DNA of 64,000 nt from Epiperipatus broadwayi (GCA_028023455.1 JAQFVV010000027.1:6817845-6881844), one strand, 5' to 3'. Positions 22,780 through 34,159 are shown, numbered from the stretch's first letter. A program made the numbers and translations. Notes: generated from the sequence alone by a model not told the origin.

Positions 22780-23060
22780 TGTCACCTTGTGTAAGAGTTT
22801 AGCAATCAATGCTAGGTCTTATAAATACTCTATTCAGAATTTTCCTATCTATATCCCCAGTTTAGTTTCTAGTTTATGCTTTCATCAGTGAAGAGTGTCG
22901 TGCACATCATTTTTTTAAATGTAATGCACTCCCAACCACAAGATAAAATTAGTTTGGGGATATGGATAGAATAATACTGCATAGGGATTTATTAAGCAAC
23001 CATCATTTAGCATCCATTGAATATTCAAGCTAATTGGCAGAACTATAGTAGGAAAAATAA
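22780..23060 (-). repeat. HR3 repeat, diverged palindrome
   Basis: Contains the HR3 marks on both strands: 'atatccccagtttagtttctag' and 'tttcatcagtgaagag' on the left, and 'ttagtttggggatatggatag' plus 'catccattgaatattcaagct' on the right. The minus-strand hammerhead remnant keeps CTGATGA and GAAA but has lost helix III. Confidence 0.5.
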
Positions 23061-23339
23061 ATTTGATACTTAAGTATTGTGTAAGAAGAGATTATGTGAA
23101 ATTTTGTCAGTTTTGTGACAATCCTGGCCAAGGAAGATAGGAGCCTTTAATTATTAAAAAACTGGTGCGACTTAAAATATATAGATGCTAAATTGCTGTC
23201 AGATACATATATTTATACAAAAAAATTTTAGATTCAAAATACTAAGATGTTTTCAAATTTCTGGCTTACTTGATAGTAAAAATAGAGCAAATGATGTCTG
23301 CTAAAAGAAGTGTGCTTTGTATCCAAAAAGTCAATGTGC

Positions 23340-23490
23340 ACTAAACCCAGGCTCAAAACAACTCACTGATGAAAGCCATAAACTAGAGTAGAAATGTGGA
23401 TAGGCTGGCATGGATTTGCATTTATTGAATATACTATCTAGTATTTATTGCTTACTTAAGCTTACCCTAGGTGTCAGCACTGGAGCAATA
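23340..23490 (+). repeat. HR3 fragment
   Basis: 'ctcactgatgaaagccataaactag' (shown here only as a family mark), then a broken GAAA region, 'ggataggctggcatgg' and 'ttgcttacttaagcttaccctagg'. Degraded. Confidence 0.45.
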
Positions 23491-23499
23491 GAAATAGAT

Positions 23500-24035
23500 T
23501 TGCTTCTAAGAATATATGTCATGACAAATTGTTTGAACAAAATTTTTATTTACTGCTTGAAAATGAATGAGTATTATCTGATAGGTTGAGACAATAAAAG
23601 AGAACAATTCATCATCAATAGTTGTGAATCATTATTACTTCTTAACTCTCTTAACTTTTATTAATTAAACTACAATATTATATTAAAAGAATGTAATGTA
23701 ATTGATAATATATTTAAATAATATTTACATGGAATAATAATAAACAACTTATCAATAGCAGTTTAAAATAACTATTGTAATGCAATTTTTGTAAACAATG
23801 TTGTAGATCATTTTTAACTGTTGCTGATAAGTTGTGTATTATTGTTTCGTATAAATATTATTTAATTCTCAACTACATTATATTGTTTTATTTTATTAAC
23901 ATGAGCAAAGTCAATATATGGCTTTGCATGCATTAATAGAATAATAATAAAATATTATAGTGCAGTTTATTATTAAAATATATATTTCTAATTTATATAT
24001 TCAAGGATATATTTTGAGTAGTAACAATTTTCTAA
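23500..24035. other. AT-rich region without recognised features
   Basis: No gene or repeat that I can name. Confidence 0.45.
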
Positions 24036-24140
24036 TTAAAACAGACAAAACTCACTATATATATTGCCACACACAGCAAGCTAGAGTAATCAATGGATTC
24101 CAGAAGGCTTGTGCATAAAATCCCCATCTAGTGCCTACTC

Positions 24141-24199
24141 ATCCAATATCCTCAGACTAGTTTCTGCCTTTTGGCCTTCATCAGTGAAGAGCCTTGGAT
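24141..24199 (-). ncRNA. Hammerhead-like motif, left arm of HR3 palindrome
   Basis: Minus strand: CTGATGA, a short stem II of GCC/GGC type, GAAA, 2-bp helix III with TA loop, C at the cleavage site, and the outer helix-I pair TCCAA/TTGGA. Mirror image of the motif at 24239-24297. The first pair of stem II is A-A. Confidence 0.5.
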
Positions 24200-24238
24200 C
24201 TGAGAGCACTGCACCTAGAGGAGGTGCAGTGCTCTCAG

Positions 24239-24297
24239 ATCCAAGGCTCCTCACTGATGAAGGCCATAAACCAGAAACTAGTCTGGAGATATTGGAT
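24239..24297 (+). ncRNA. Hammerhead-like motif, right arm of HR3 palindrome
   Basis: CTGATGA at 24254-24260, a weak stem II, GAAA at 24274-24277, the palindromic helix III actagt, then C at 24283 as the predicted cleavage position. The outer helix I pairs TCCAA (5' side) with TTGGA (3' side). Minimal helix III of this kind is known from hammerheads in Penelope-like elements, where two molecules can pair through the palindrome. Confidence 0.55.
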
Positions 24298-24845
24298 GAG
24301 TAGGCACTAGATGGTGATTTTATGCACAAGCCTTCTGGCATCCATTGATTACTCTAGTTTGCTGTGTGTGGCAATATATATAGTGAGTTTTGCCTGTTTT
24401 AACAACAGTTATACACAAGCATAAGAGGAGGTGGTCATGTGATGTTTATTAGCTTAAAAATTTTCTAATGTTTTATTATTACTAAATTCCACTTCTGATG
24501 TATTGAATACCAAATAAAAATTTCCCTCACTAATTCTTTCCATTTCTCTTCTGTCCCATCACCATTATTAGAAACTTTGATAATTAAAATATATTTACAT
24601 ATTCGACTTTCAAACTCTACCTGTACCTAAACATTAGTAGAAAGTTTGATAATTAAAATACATTTATGTATTCCACTTTTGATTTTTGATATATTGAATA
24701 CCAAATAAAAATTTTATTCAATAATTCTTTTTATATCTTTAACTGTCCCCTTGTATAAGTAGACAGTTTGAAAATTAAAATATATTTAAGTAATATTTAC
24801 ATTAAGCAATTATCAATAGTAATAGTGTAAAAAATATAACTTTTA

Positions 24846-25232
24846 TTAATTAAAATTACCCCAAATCCAACATTCAACCAGACGAGCAAAAAAAATGATA
24901 TTAAAACACAAGCAAAGGTCACACTATTAATTTTGATGAAGCTAAGGTTATCTACTTTAAGAGAAATGAAAACAAAAGAAGAATCAAAGAATCTTTATTA
25001 TTGAAAATTTATTATTCTGAAGGAATTAATTTATTTAAGAGTTCTTTTAATATTAAGGGTGGATGGGAAGTGAATGGATTTGTGGGTAATGTTTAATATT
25101 ATATACATTGTGTAGTTTTAGTAGTTCTTTACACTTGAGAAGTCTGCTTGTAGCAGTGAAACCTTTGGTTGTGTTTTAATATTATTTTTTTGCTGGTCTG
25201 GTTGAATTTTGGATTTGGGGTAATTTTAATTA
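24846..25232 (+). mobile_element. Penelope-like endonuclease fragment between inverted repeats
   Basis: Arms 24846-24922 and 25159-25232 are inverted copies (attaaaattaccccaaatcc ... ggatttggggtaattttaat). Between them the + strand reads a diverged GIY-YIG C-terminal part: FDEAKVIYFKRNENKRRIKES, a LLKI piece, then FNIKGGWEVNG. This is the RRxxES...GG..W pattern that ends the Penelope-type endonuclease. Penelope-like elements are known to have terminal repeats in direct or inverted order, which fits. It has no GIY-YIG catalytic part. The identification of the small protein piece is moderate. Confidence 0.5.
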
Positions 25233-25234
25233 TA

Positions 25235-26520
25235 TATTGACTAGTTTAGTTTTATGCTTGTAATGTTAACTTTTATTAAGTATAATAAACAATAATTTTA
25301 AAATAAATTATATTTTTCATGTGATAATTTTTGAAAGGGCATTTTAACATTATCATAATATATGCAAGTGAGAAATTAAATTCATTGTTCAAGCAAAGTT
25401 TAAATAATTTAAAATATATTTATTCAATAAAATTTTAACTAGATTACTAAAAACTATTATTTCTTCATTTCTCTAGTATGTATTTCTATATACAGTTTAC
25501 AACTTACTTTATCTCATGAGAATATACTTAAAGGGAAATAACAAAATTACAAGCAGGTTGAGGCACTGTGAAGAGAAACTATAATAAATATTTATATGAA
25601 TTGATAAATAATAAAAATTTATTAAATTCAACATTTCTCTTGCTGTATTCATGATATTTTAAATTTATTTTTTTATGTACCTGTAAAGATCCCTACCTTT
25701 GCATTTTCAAATGCACATGCTTTAGGTTTACTGCCTTAGTAAATATTAAACTGATTTCCTAAAAGTCAACCAATTTTATAGCAAAATTTTATCAAATTCA
25801 GAAGTATTTCTTTTGCTGTACCAGTACTATTTAAAAATTTCTTTCAATTCTTTTAACATATGGTAAATCAAAGCTATATTTAAACTGAAATCCTAAAATT
25901 TTATCAAATTCATTAATCATAAGTGATCTAAATTGTCATTATTCAAATGATAATTTAAATAGTAGTTACAACTGCAATGAAATTAATTTAAAATATTTTT
26001 ACAAAATCAAATTTCACCTGGCTTTACAATATACTTTTTGTTTAAAAAATTTTCTGACTCTATAATCTTTTAATCAGTGCTGCCATCTTTTGGGTGTTTT
26101 ATTACATCATTCAAAAACAATTACAATATAGATTTTTTATGCACTTTAGTGAAGAATGGTGAATCTCTTTATACTTGTCCAGTTACACTTTTTTTTGTCT
26201 ACAATTCTGATGTAACAATGTTATTATCTGCTTGTCATTTTTACATATGCAAGAAATCTGTTAGTAATTTAATTAATGTATTTAATTAATCATCATCTTT
26301 CTTTAATCACGAATAATTAATTCTGTAAGATTTCCTGTTTTGTAATCTGCTATATACATTTAATGGTTTTTCAACATAGAAATCTAATACATGAATCATA
26401 TTATTTAATTCATTACTATATATAAATGCACATACAAACATGTCTCATTTATAATAAAGTTATTTAATAAAAATAAAATCTAAATTATCATGTGACAACC
26501 CTTTCTAATGCTTGCACAAT
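25235..26520. other. AT-rich region without recognised features
   Basis: No gene, RNA or named repeat seen. Short frames are at chance level. Confidence 0.5.
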
Positions 26521-26524
26521 CTGC

Positions 26525-26655
26525 TAAAACAATAGTCATACAATAGACCAACTAATGCAAGCCATAGTTATCAGTGGATTCTAGAAGGGATTTTGATGCA
26601 CAAATCTTCTAGCAATCATTAATTACTATAGCTTACACTAGATGGCACTGTTGCA
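26525..26655 (+). repeat. HR3 distal fragment
   Basis: Shares 'gggattttgatgcacaaatcttct', 'attaattactatagct' and 'ttacactagatggcactgttg' with the part of HR3 that follows the hammerhead. The core is absent. Confidence 0.5.
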
Positions 26656-27159
26656 TAGAAAAAGTTGCTACTGTTTTAAAAATAAATTTCTGTATGTTTC
26701 TGTATTTTGAACTCTTTTTTCTTTTATCAGTGTGTTCCTCCATTTTGTTATTTATCAGTGCAGAAACTCAAGCTAACCTCAGTCATTATGCATGCATTTC
26801 ACAAACAACTTTGACTTATCAGGTGAGTTGAGGCATAAAACATCTGAATCTTCATGCTTGTGTCGACAGCTTATATTTTTCCATTACATAATAACTGAAT
26901 TTATCACACATCACCAAATATTGACAATAATTGTCAAAGTTCTGTCATTTAGCGGTCATATGATGTTTGAGTATCAAATTACATTGGCCAAACTGAGTTT
27001 TTTTTAAACCCAGCTAGCAATTACCCATGAATATCTAACTCATCAATCTATTACTCCACCATTGTGTTAAACAGCATGGAGCAATGAAGTTATAACAGAA
27101 ATGTCTGTAAAACCAGAAATATCAGTCACACATGGCCAATCAATGCCACCTCCACTTAG

Positions 27160-27528
27160 ATGATAGTATCAATATATATTTTAGTTGAACCTTCTCAGAC
27201 TCCCCATGTCGTTTACAGCATATCATGTCCACAACCTGGTTGCCGGGCCATTTACTTTGGAGAAACCAAAACAGGCATAATCAACAGGACAGCACGATAC
27301 AGATATACATATAATAGAGCTATGAAAAACAATGATAATTCATCAACATTTTTAGAGCATTCCAAGAAGACAGGACATGTGTTTGAACTCTCCAGCCCTA
27401 AAATAGTCTGTATTGAGAAAAATGACATCAAGTGGAAAATCAGAGAAGCATATTTTATTAATGGCAATAATAACTCCATCAATAGACGAGATACCTGCTT
27501 TGACATCTCCAAACGTTGGACTATCTAG
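27160..27528 (+). pseudogene. Penelope-like element GIY-YIG endonuclease, open C-terminal part
   Basis: An open frame of 122 codons ending in a stop at 27526-27528. In order: VVYSISC, then CPQPGC (a short CxxxxC insert between the first beta strand and the second), IYFGETKTG in the position of YIG, an Arg/Tyr-rich helix, STFLEHSKKTGH, KIVCIEKND, REAYFI with the catalytic-type Glu, INRRDTCF, ISKRW. This is the GIY-YIG nuclease that lies C-terminal to RT in Penelope-like retroelements. The upstream RT was not found, and there is no convincing own start, so I call it a 5'-truncated insertion with an undamaged end. Whole-frame preservation suggests moderate age. Confidence 0.7.
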
Positions 27529-27639
27529 TTCATTTACATATGCTTTGCATACTGTTTTGTTTCCTTGCCCTATTTCCTCATTCTGCAGCTCACAGTACCG
27601 CTATGAATATGAGGCAAAAGGCCTCAAAAGCGCTTAGCG

Positions 27640-28990
27640 TGTAATAATTTCTGTGTATCTTTATAGCTTCTCATTCAAGTGTATCATACGCTTTGTTAAT
27701 TTTTTATACCCTTTTATAAATACACCATAAATTAACACAACTCAATGGATATCAACATGTCATCAAACTTACACAGATAATACTCTTTTGTGTGAAAGTG
27801 ATTGGAAATTCAGGTCTCATACCTCCTGCTTACATGATAAGTGAGACCTGTTCATGAAAGGCATATATAGTCAAAGAGAATGATCTCACATTCTGCATTA
27901 GTCAATGTCTGTAGTATAGTGGTGCTGACATGAGGAATGTCCTGATAAAACAAAAAACAAACAAACTTGATGACATCTCTACTGTTGAATGATTTTTTAT
28001 CCTTCTACAAGGTGTTAAAAGTGGATAAAAAATTTCTGTGCCTTGTCTAATAGTTAAACATTTTGTAGAAAATAATTCACTTGAAAAATTCTTCACCAGC
28101 TAACTTTATTTTTAAAATGCAGTTTCATATCATATATTTTTTATTTTTGCCTGGGAAAACATTCATTTCAACATAAGTACATACACTGTTTTTTTCCAAC
28201 ATTATAAATAATTTCTGGTCTTAACTAATGAATCAAACACTGTTAATTTTAATATTTCAACACAATTTACTTACTAGTGAGTCTGAAATGTCTATTAACA
28301 TCATAATTGACAGGTGTGGGGAGGGGGGTGTACATATTTATTATATTACAAATATTCTATTTCATTTCAATATATTTATAGCATCACACTTTCAAGCTAA
28401 GATGCTTAAGACTGGCTTATATATATATAAAAGTTAAGTAGAGAAGAGGGTGGGGCCATCCTTTTCTTATCAAAAACTCTGTCATGTGTTGCGGCTTGAT
28501 CGTTCTTCAGATTCTTGTCTTAACATCTGATTGGCTGTTTGAGAAGCAACAGTATGTGCATGCGAGAGATTGGCAACCTCTTAATTTATTACCGATTCCA
28601 TAGGTTTTAAAATGAATAAGAAATGTATTCTCTTGTGCAAAGTCACATATATAAATGAAATGGGATTGAGCTTAATCTAGATTGTGGTGTGTTTTACCTT
28701 TGCTTGCAACTTACTAGATCTGTTAACTTTATGTACATCTATGACAGTTGGTGCAAATGATCATTTTGCATTGACAAAGAAATATAGTAAGTAAAGAGGT
28801 GCTGACATGTTTATTAACAACATCTGGTTCATTAATCAAAACTGAAAATTATATATATAATTTAGAAATTGGGTAACTTTGTGAATGCCCTCTGGAAACA
28901 GTGTAGTGAAACTAAAATATTTGAATAATAGCAGTAAATTAGTAATAGTAGTAGTAGTTTGTAATAGTAATAGTAGTGGTGATAGTAGTA
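27640..28990. other. Unassigned region
   Basis: No supported gene. A part at 28440-28600 has more mixed composition and a gattggctg (CCAAT-type) motif, but nothing links it to a gene. The g-rich tract at 28317-28328 is simple sequence. Confidence 0.45.
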
Positions 28991-28994
28991 AAAT

Positions 28995-29640
28995 TGAATG
29001 GTTTATTGCTTGGGAATTCATAAGAAGATCCAGAACTGGATGTGACAGAGCTGGACTGTGATCCGTGAACCTTGAACACCAAATTTTGCCACTCTACCTC
29101 TGAAGCAAAGCATGCTGAGAATTTCAGAAGGATTATAGTAATTGGCTTATTATTAGGAGTTCATCAAAAGTTCAAGCATCATAGGCGATGGATATGGGTG
29201 CAATCTATGGATCTTGAGCTCAAGAGACTGCCACTCTACCACTGCAGCAAAGCATTCTGGGAATGAAATTCAAGCATTAGAAGTGATAGAGCTGGGCTGT
29301 GATTCATGGACCTTGAGCTCCAGAGTCTGCCAGTCTCCCACTGCAGCAAAGCATTCTGGGAATTAAATTCAAGCATCAGAAGTGATAGAGCACTCTTCCA
29401 CTCTATCACTGCAGCAAATCATGCTGGTAACTGGCAGAGTTGAGCTGAAATCCAGAACTGTGAGCCCAGAATCTCCCACTCTCTCACAGAAGCAAAGCAT
29501 GCTGACAACTCAGAGAGGCTATTGTAATTGAATGACTTATTCAGGAGTTCATAATAAGTTTAAACATCAAAAGTGACAGTTGGACTGTGATCCATGGAGT
29601 CTAGCATTTTACCACTATAGCAAAGCATGCTGGGTATTTT
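28995..29640 (-). repeat. Tandem cluster of six SINE-B heads, minus strand
   Basis: Six times the + strand reads a block ending in 'ccact..cagcaaagcatgctgg' or close to it (near 29105, 29250, 29350, 29420, 29505 and 29630), preceded by 'ctgtgatccatgg..cttgagctc'. On the minus strand each is a tRNA-like head with A box tggtagagtgg. Only the first, second and last keep the family tail (caggagttcat...). The inner copies are head-to-head spaced about 70-100 bp without tails, so they arose by local duplication rather than independent insertions. Confidence 0.65.
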
Positions 29641-29644
29641 TATA

Positions 29645-30050
29645 TAAAAAAGTGATAAAATAAAGTATTAAATAAAGTATCATTATAGCATCAAACATTT
29701 GATAGAAATTTAAAAAAGTTTTTCATTTCTTGCAAAATATCTGCAGAAAAATCTTTACTCAAACTACCAGCATGCCCATTATAGTTGTAACTTATGGAAC
29801 ATGAGGGATTGTTACATTTCTTTTTTCTGTGAGTAATGGTAATGAAATAAATTTGAGTGAAAAGAATGATAGAATTTGGTGAAGGCATGGCTAATAATGT
29901 TGACGCAGTAATTGTTAATTTGTATATTTATAGGTTATAAGGATAATTGTTCTTTTCAATTGTTCTTCTTGAAAAGATCATTTATGGAACCTAGTCAACT
30001 ACCAGTTTTGTGGCATTTATTATTTTATTCCCTAGCCAAAATAGATGGAT
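29645..30050. other. Unassigned region
   Basis: I see no feature that I can support. Confidence 0.4.
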
Positions 30051-30054
30051 ACCT

Positions 30055-30335
30055 ATTTATTGTCTATTAGAACAAATAGGTATCACTGACTTCTTTGAAA
30101 CTTAAGGCTGAAGTGGAGCTGGGTTGGATATATTAGTAGAAAAGATTGGAAAGTCTTAAACTATACTCCAATAAATTGTAAAAAGATGTAGAAAAAGACT
30201 ATGTATGAGATGGATTAATGAAGCAAAAAAATTTATTGATGTGACATAGAGACTATGGGTCAGAGAAACTGGATTAAAATTTTTCATATTTCAATAGATC
30301 ATTAATAGTTCAAAATGCTGATAATATTGATGAAT
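30055..30335 (+). pseudogene. RTE 3'-end relic
   Basis: A diverged copy of the RTE C-terminus: cognates of REQTGVTDL, WSWAGHI, DCKRP, RWMDE, followed by 'ttaatagttcaaaatgctgataatattgatgaa', the remnant of the 3' tail. Confidence 0.65.
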
Positions 30336-30339
30336 CAAA

Positions 30340-31300
30340 TGCCTAGCTACATTAACTGCGGATTAGTTATCTGACAAAATCTAAGTTTGTTGAAAAATTT
30401 TCATCTACCTGAAAAAGATTTAAAAGTTTACTTGAATTTGAATCCTAGGTTATGGCAGTGGCAAAATATACTTTTACATTGCATAAGGTTGATTATATTT
30501 TTTAAATGTTATTATTGTTTTTTTGTTTTTTTTTTACTTACGCCTGGGACCTTTTTGGCGACACAAATAATTTTACAGTAATATTTTTGTGATTTGTAGA
30601 AAAAAATTTAATTATATAATAAAATTCTGTTAACGGTAAATTACTTTATTTGAACACAGACATATACAGATTTGTATACAAGATTTTATCTTACTGACAG
30701 TTTGGTATCTATTATTAGACATTTTTCTGCAATCACGTGACCTAGTTTGAAATTTTATGCCCATTTTCTTCCTTAAAATTAATTTTAAAATTGCATTTTT
30801 TGTAAGATTCTAATCTTGATTTTACTGGCACGGAAACAAAATGCGATCTCTTAGCGGAGACAATGTTTCATTTTTAATGCTTAAAATATGTAAGTTGATT
30901 ATTTATAAATAGATGTTAATGAAATATTAGCAGGAATTCAAGTGTTAATTTAGGGAGAAAAGTGTAAACCTGTAACATACCATCATTTGTCACTCCACAT
31001 ATAAAAATTAGTTTTGACACATTTATATATTATATAAAATACTCACACACGAACTCAATTAACTAACATATTCAAAACATAGCTTTTAAATTTATCATGA
31101 ATATTAATGATATAATAATTTTCTTATGATTTAACTTAAATTACAAATATTTAATTCTTGTACAACTTCAACGTCAATTTGCCACCATTTAGGTAAATAC
31201 ATTAATATTAACAATTAGCTATAAGACGAGATTGTTCAATTAATATTAATAATTAACAGATACTCGCAAATAAGTATGTCATTCCAAAAAAAGAACGAGA
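30340..31300. other. AT-rich region without recognised features
   Basis: No gene or repeat family seen. Confidence 0.45.
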
Positions 31301-31319
31301 GAAAAATTACTCTAGAAAT

Positions 31320-31655
31320 GATTAATATCTAGAAAATTTTAAACTTTCCAACTGCAAACCGCTATTTTTTAATAACATACAAATAGACAACCCAAGTTAG
31401 TAGATTACAAGCAATGTTTCCAGTGGTATTATTCTCCCTCTTCTTCAAAGTTGCTGGCCAAGTTTTGCAATAATTATTTAGACTACTCTAGAAATGATTA
31501 ATCTCTAGAAAATTTTAAACGTTCCAACTACAAACCGCTGCTAGTAATAACATAGAAATAGACAACCCAAGTTAGTAGATTATGCAATGTTTCCACTCTC
31601 CCTCTTCTTCAAAGGTGCTGGCCAAGTTTTGTGATGACTATTTAGACCAATCTGT
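31320..31655 (-). repeat. Two tandem SINE-C tails (direct duplication)
   Basis: 31300-31482 and 31483-31650 are direct copies. Each has 'ctctagaaatgattaat', 'caacccaagttagtagatta', 'caatgtttcca', 'tctccctcttcttcaaag' and 'gctggccaagttttg'. On the minus strand the last part is the SINE-C tail seen at 18650-18740. No tRNA-like head is left. Confidence 0.6.
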
Positions 31656-32029
31656 CATCTACAAATACATCTACATATAGAACATGCTGATCCATTTTGC
31701 TGGTCTACTTTTCTATTTACTTGATACATATTTATGAGATTTTAATTTCTTCAGCAGAAAACTTTTCTTCCTGAAATACATCAATACCATGCGTAGTAGT
31801 GGCGCTCTAATGTAATGTATTCTCTACCATTTTTTTCCAATGGATGCAATTGACATTGTACTACTTCCATAAAAACTATACTCAAGTTAATCATAAAACA
31901 CTTTTAGAAAGTGTTGCATTATTCATTCATTTTACATGTCCAATACAACGAAGGTGTGACTTTATAATAGAACACTTTATATTATCACATCCAGCAAATT
32001 GAAAAATATATTGATTGAATTTTATGATC

Positions 32030-32720
32030 TTGCCATTGTATTTTTAAAATTTTACAGAGCATCCTTAAATGAAATTTTTTCTAATGCATTTACATTGTAC
32101 TGATAGAATGACCAAGTTTTACTTCCATACAATAAGTTAGGTAAAATAACAGCTGTATATAGTGCTATCTTAATTGCAGTAGTTACTTCCTTATGATGAA
32201 ATATTCGGTGCTCTTTTAGTACACGATCTCCACCATTTTGAATTTCAAAAATGACCAAAGACATCATCTGACACATCTAAGTGATAAAAAAGTACATGAA
32301 AACATGAACATTTAGAACTCGGGACATGTGACTAACTTGAAATTCAAAATGGCGGAGATCACATACTAAAAGAGCACCAAATATTCTAACTTAACTTGTT
32401 AAAAGCAGCAATACCTTGGACCTTTTGTTGTACTTCAGCATCTAAGTTCACTTTTCTACTTCTAAAACTATCTATGTATTTAAGCTTGTTTATATACTGT
32501 TCAAGCTAAAAGTTATTAAGGATTTTTCTTCTATCACCGGCCAATAAAAAATTTGAATTTTTTTAATATTAATTAGTAAACCGTGATCTTTATAATTGAA
32601 TTCAAAATGTTAAGAGCATTCTATAAATCATTTTTGAACTGGCAAAAATAGTGCAACCATCAGCATACTGTAATTCAGAATGCAAGAAAAAAAGTTATTG
32701 TTTTCACTTTTAATCAATTG
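32030..32720 (-). pseudogene. Non-LTR RT relic of the second lineage, with nested MITE
   Basis: Minus strand in order: an LQYADGCTIFASS segment (the FADD-type box with the second Asp lost to Gly), SRKVNLDAEVQQK, AAFNKL, then RIFHHKEVTTAIKIALYTA, LPNLLYGSKTW. The alignment is split by a 172-bp MITE at 32207-32378. The same lineage appears at 11500-11990 and 50750-51615. Confidence 0.7.
32207..32378. mobile_element. 172-bp MITE with ~41-bp terminal inverted repeats and 8-bp duplication
   Basis: Ends ggtgctcttttagta and its mirror tactaaaagagcacc; the inverted repeats extend about 41 bp with few mismatches. The 8-mer aaatattc lies directly outside both ends (32199-32206 and 32379-32386). The RT relic reads on smoothly once the element and one copy of the 8-mer are removed. 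An 8-bp duplication is characteristic of the hAT superfamily; that assignment is inference because the interior codes for nothing. Confidence 0.8.
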
Positions 32721-32724
32721 AGAC

Positions 32725-33550
32725 CAAAAATTTGTCATCAAATCTGTATCATATCTTTATCTCTGTTTGATTTAGCCACATATGAAGAATTTTAGACTAC
32801 CGAGATAAAATTGAAAACACCATTGAGGCAAGTACATGTCAATTATTTAACATCAGTTTTCATTTTAAATGCCTCAGATTTTTCACATGTAGTTCCTCTC
32901 ATTCTATCATGTGCAAGTTGTATATGTATTTTGACCCATCGCTTTAAGTTTCAGGCATGCATGCAATTATTTTAACATCCTCCCTCCTTTCACACTTACA
33001 CATATAAATAAATGAATAAAGACAATTAAAAAGTTCTCCAAGATACATTTCTGCTGAATTGGTTTCATCTGTTGTCCCTGCACATCAAACGCTGTTAAAT
33101 GTCGTATCTTACTACAACTTAAACTATAAGAGTGCAATAATTATTAAGGTTGTACTTGTAGATTTAAAAAAAAAATAATTATTGAATTTTTTACTGGTCA
33201 GAAGGTTCTTGGAAGGTTCAAGTAATCATGATAGAACTGGGACATGATCTATATGTCTTGAGTTTCAGAATCTTCCACTCTGTTAGTGTTCCAAGTCACA
33301 AAGGGCATTTGTAGATTAAATCATAACTCAATGAAAGGTAAGGCCAGTTAAGAAGGTTTGAAATTTTGGTCAAAATGTTGATGTTGTAGCAGAAACACAT
33401 CTTGAAGATCCTGTGCTCTTTTCTAATCATTCACACATTTAAAGTAGAATTAAATTGAGCAGTAAATATAACTGAAAGGAGACTGAAAGTAGGAAGGATA
33501 TTACTGTTTGATAATAATTCCTGTTTTCAAAAGACTTTTTATAATCAGCA
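32725..33550. other. Largely unassigned; SINE-B-like remnant at 33185-33290
   Basis: The only recognisable part is 33185-33290 (+ strand 'ggttcaag..', 'ggacatgatctatatgtcttgagttt..', 'cttccactctgttagt'), a minus-strand SINE-B remnant. The rest has no feature I can name. Confidence 0.4.
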
Positions 33551-33554
33551 AACT

Positions 33555-33905
33555 TGCTTATCTACATACACTGTGTTCCAATGAAAAAGTATTTGGTTTT
33601 GTCTCTATTCCTGTAGCATCATCTTTCCATCAATGCATGCATTATGTAGTAACATAGTTTAGCTATTCATTGTAAAAACTTGTGAAATACTAACATGTCT
33701 GAATCATAAATTATGTTTTATACCTTCGCTCTTCATACCATCACCAAATCTTGAAAGTCTTTTGATAAATGTTTTTACGATTCGTGACTTCATTGCTATA
33801 AAACAGGCTGAGTAGCAGTTTTGTCTAATTTTAGAAAAAATTTCAATGTTAACACATTTTCCCATTATTGGCATGATCCAGACATATTAGCACTTTAAAA
33901 TAAAT
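33555..33905. repeat. Mariner-related MITE, decayed
   Basis: The left part (33573-33735) has 'ttccaatgaaaaagta', 'atgcatgcattatgtagta', 'tagtttagctattcat' and 'aacatgtctgaatcataaa'. Near the right end, 33877-33903 mirrors the last mark ('atgatccagacatattagcac'). The middle keeps a minus-strand trace of the transposase-derived block seen at 38560-38640. Confidence 0.5.
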
Positions 33906-34159
33906 ATCAAGGTTAAAAATGCTGAAGCTCTACTTCTGCCTGAGAGATCCTGAAACTGACATTCTCAGAATTACAAACCCTTTATATATGTATCTACAAT
34001 GCATATATATATATATATATTAAATGATCTTTAAAAATTGGGTTTGTTGAAGTAGCTCTTAGAAGAATCACATGAGATACGTACATATAGCGACTGCTCA
34101 TAAATGAGTATGACCATTCCAACTCCAAGGAAACATGAGAGGGGGCAAATGGCACTAGA

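Larger units (their letters stand above)
24036..24402. repeat. HR3 palindrome, 367 bp, near-perfect foldback
   Basis: The whole stretch is an almost perfect inverted repeat centred on 24219 (left end ttaaaacagacaaaactc, right end gagttttgcctgttttaa; centre cacctagaggaggtg). Each arm carries one hammerhead-like motif, on opposite strands. The sequence 3' of it (24403-24455, 'acacaagcataagaggaggtggtcatgtgatg') recurs next to the HR3 copies at 59940 and 62700, so the element may extend beyond the palindrome. A transcript would form a hairpin of more than 170 bp. Confidence 0.85.

Noticed and set aside
28440-28600. Host promoter with CCAAT-type gattgg motif
   Set aside because: A single short motif with no gene downstream; expected by chance.
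31300-31655. CRISPR-like or satellite array
   Set aside because: Only two copies of a SINE-C tail; no spacers and a eukaryotic context.
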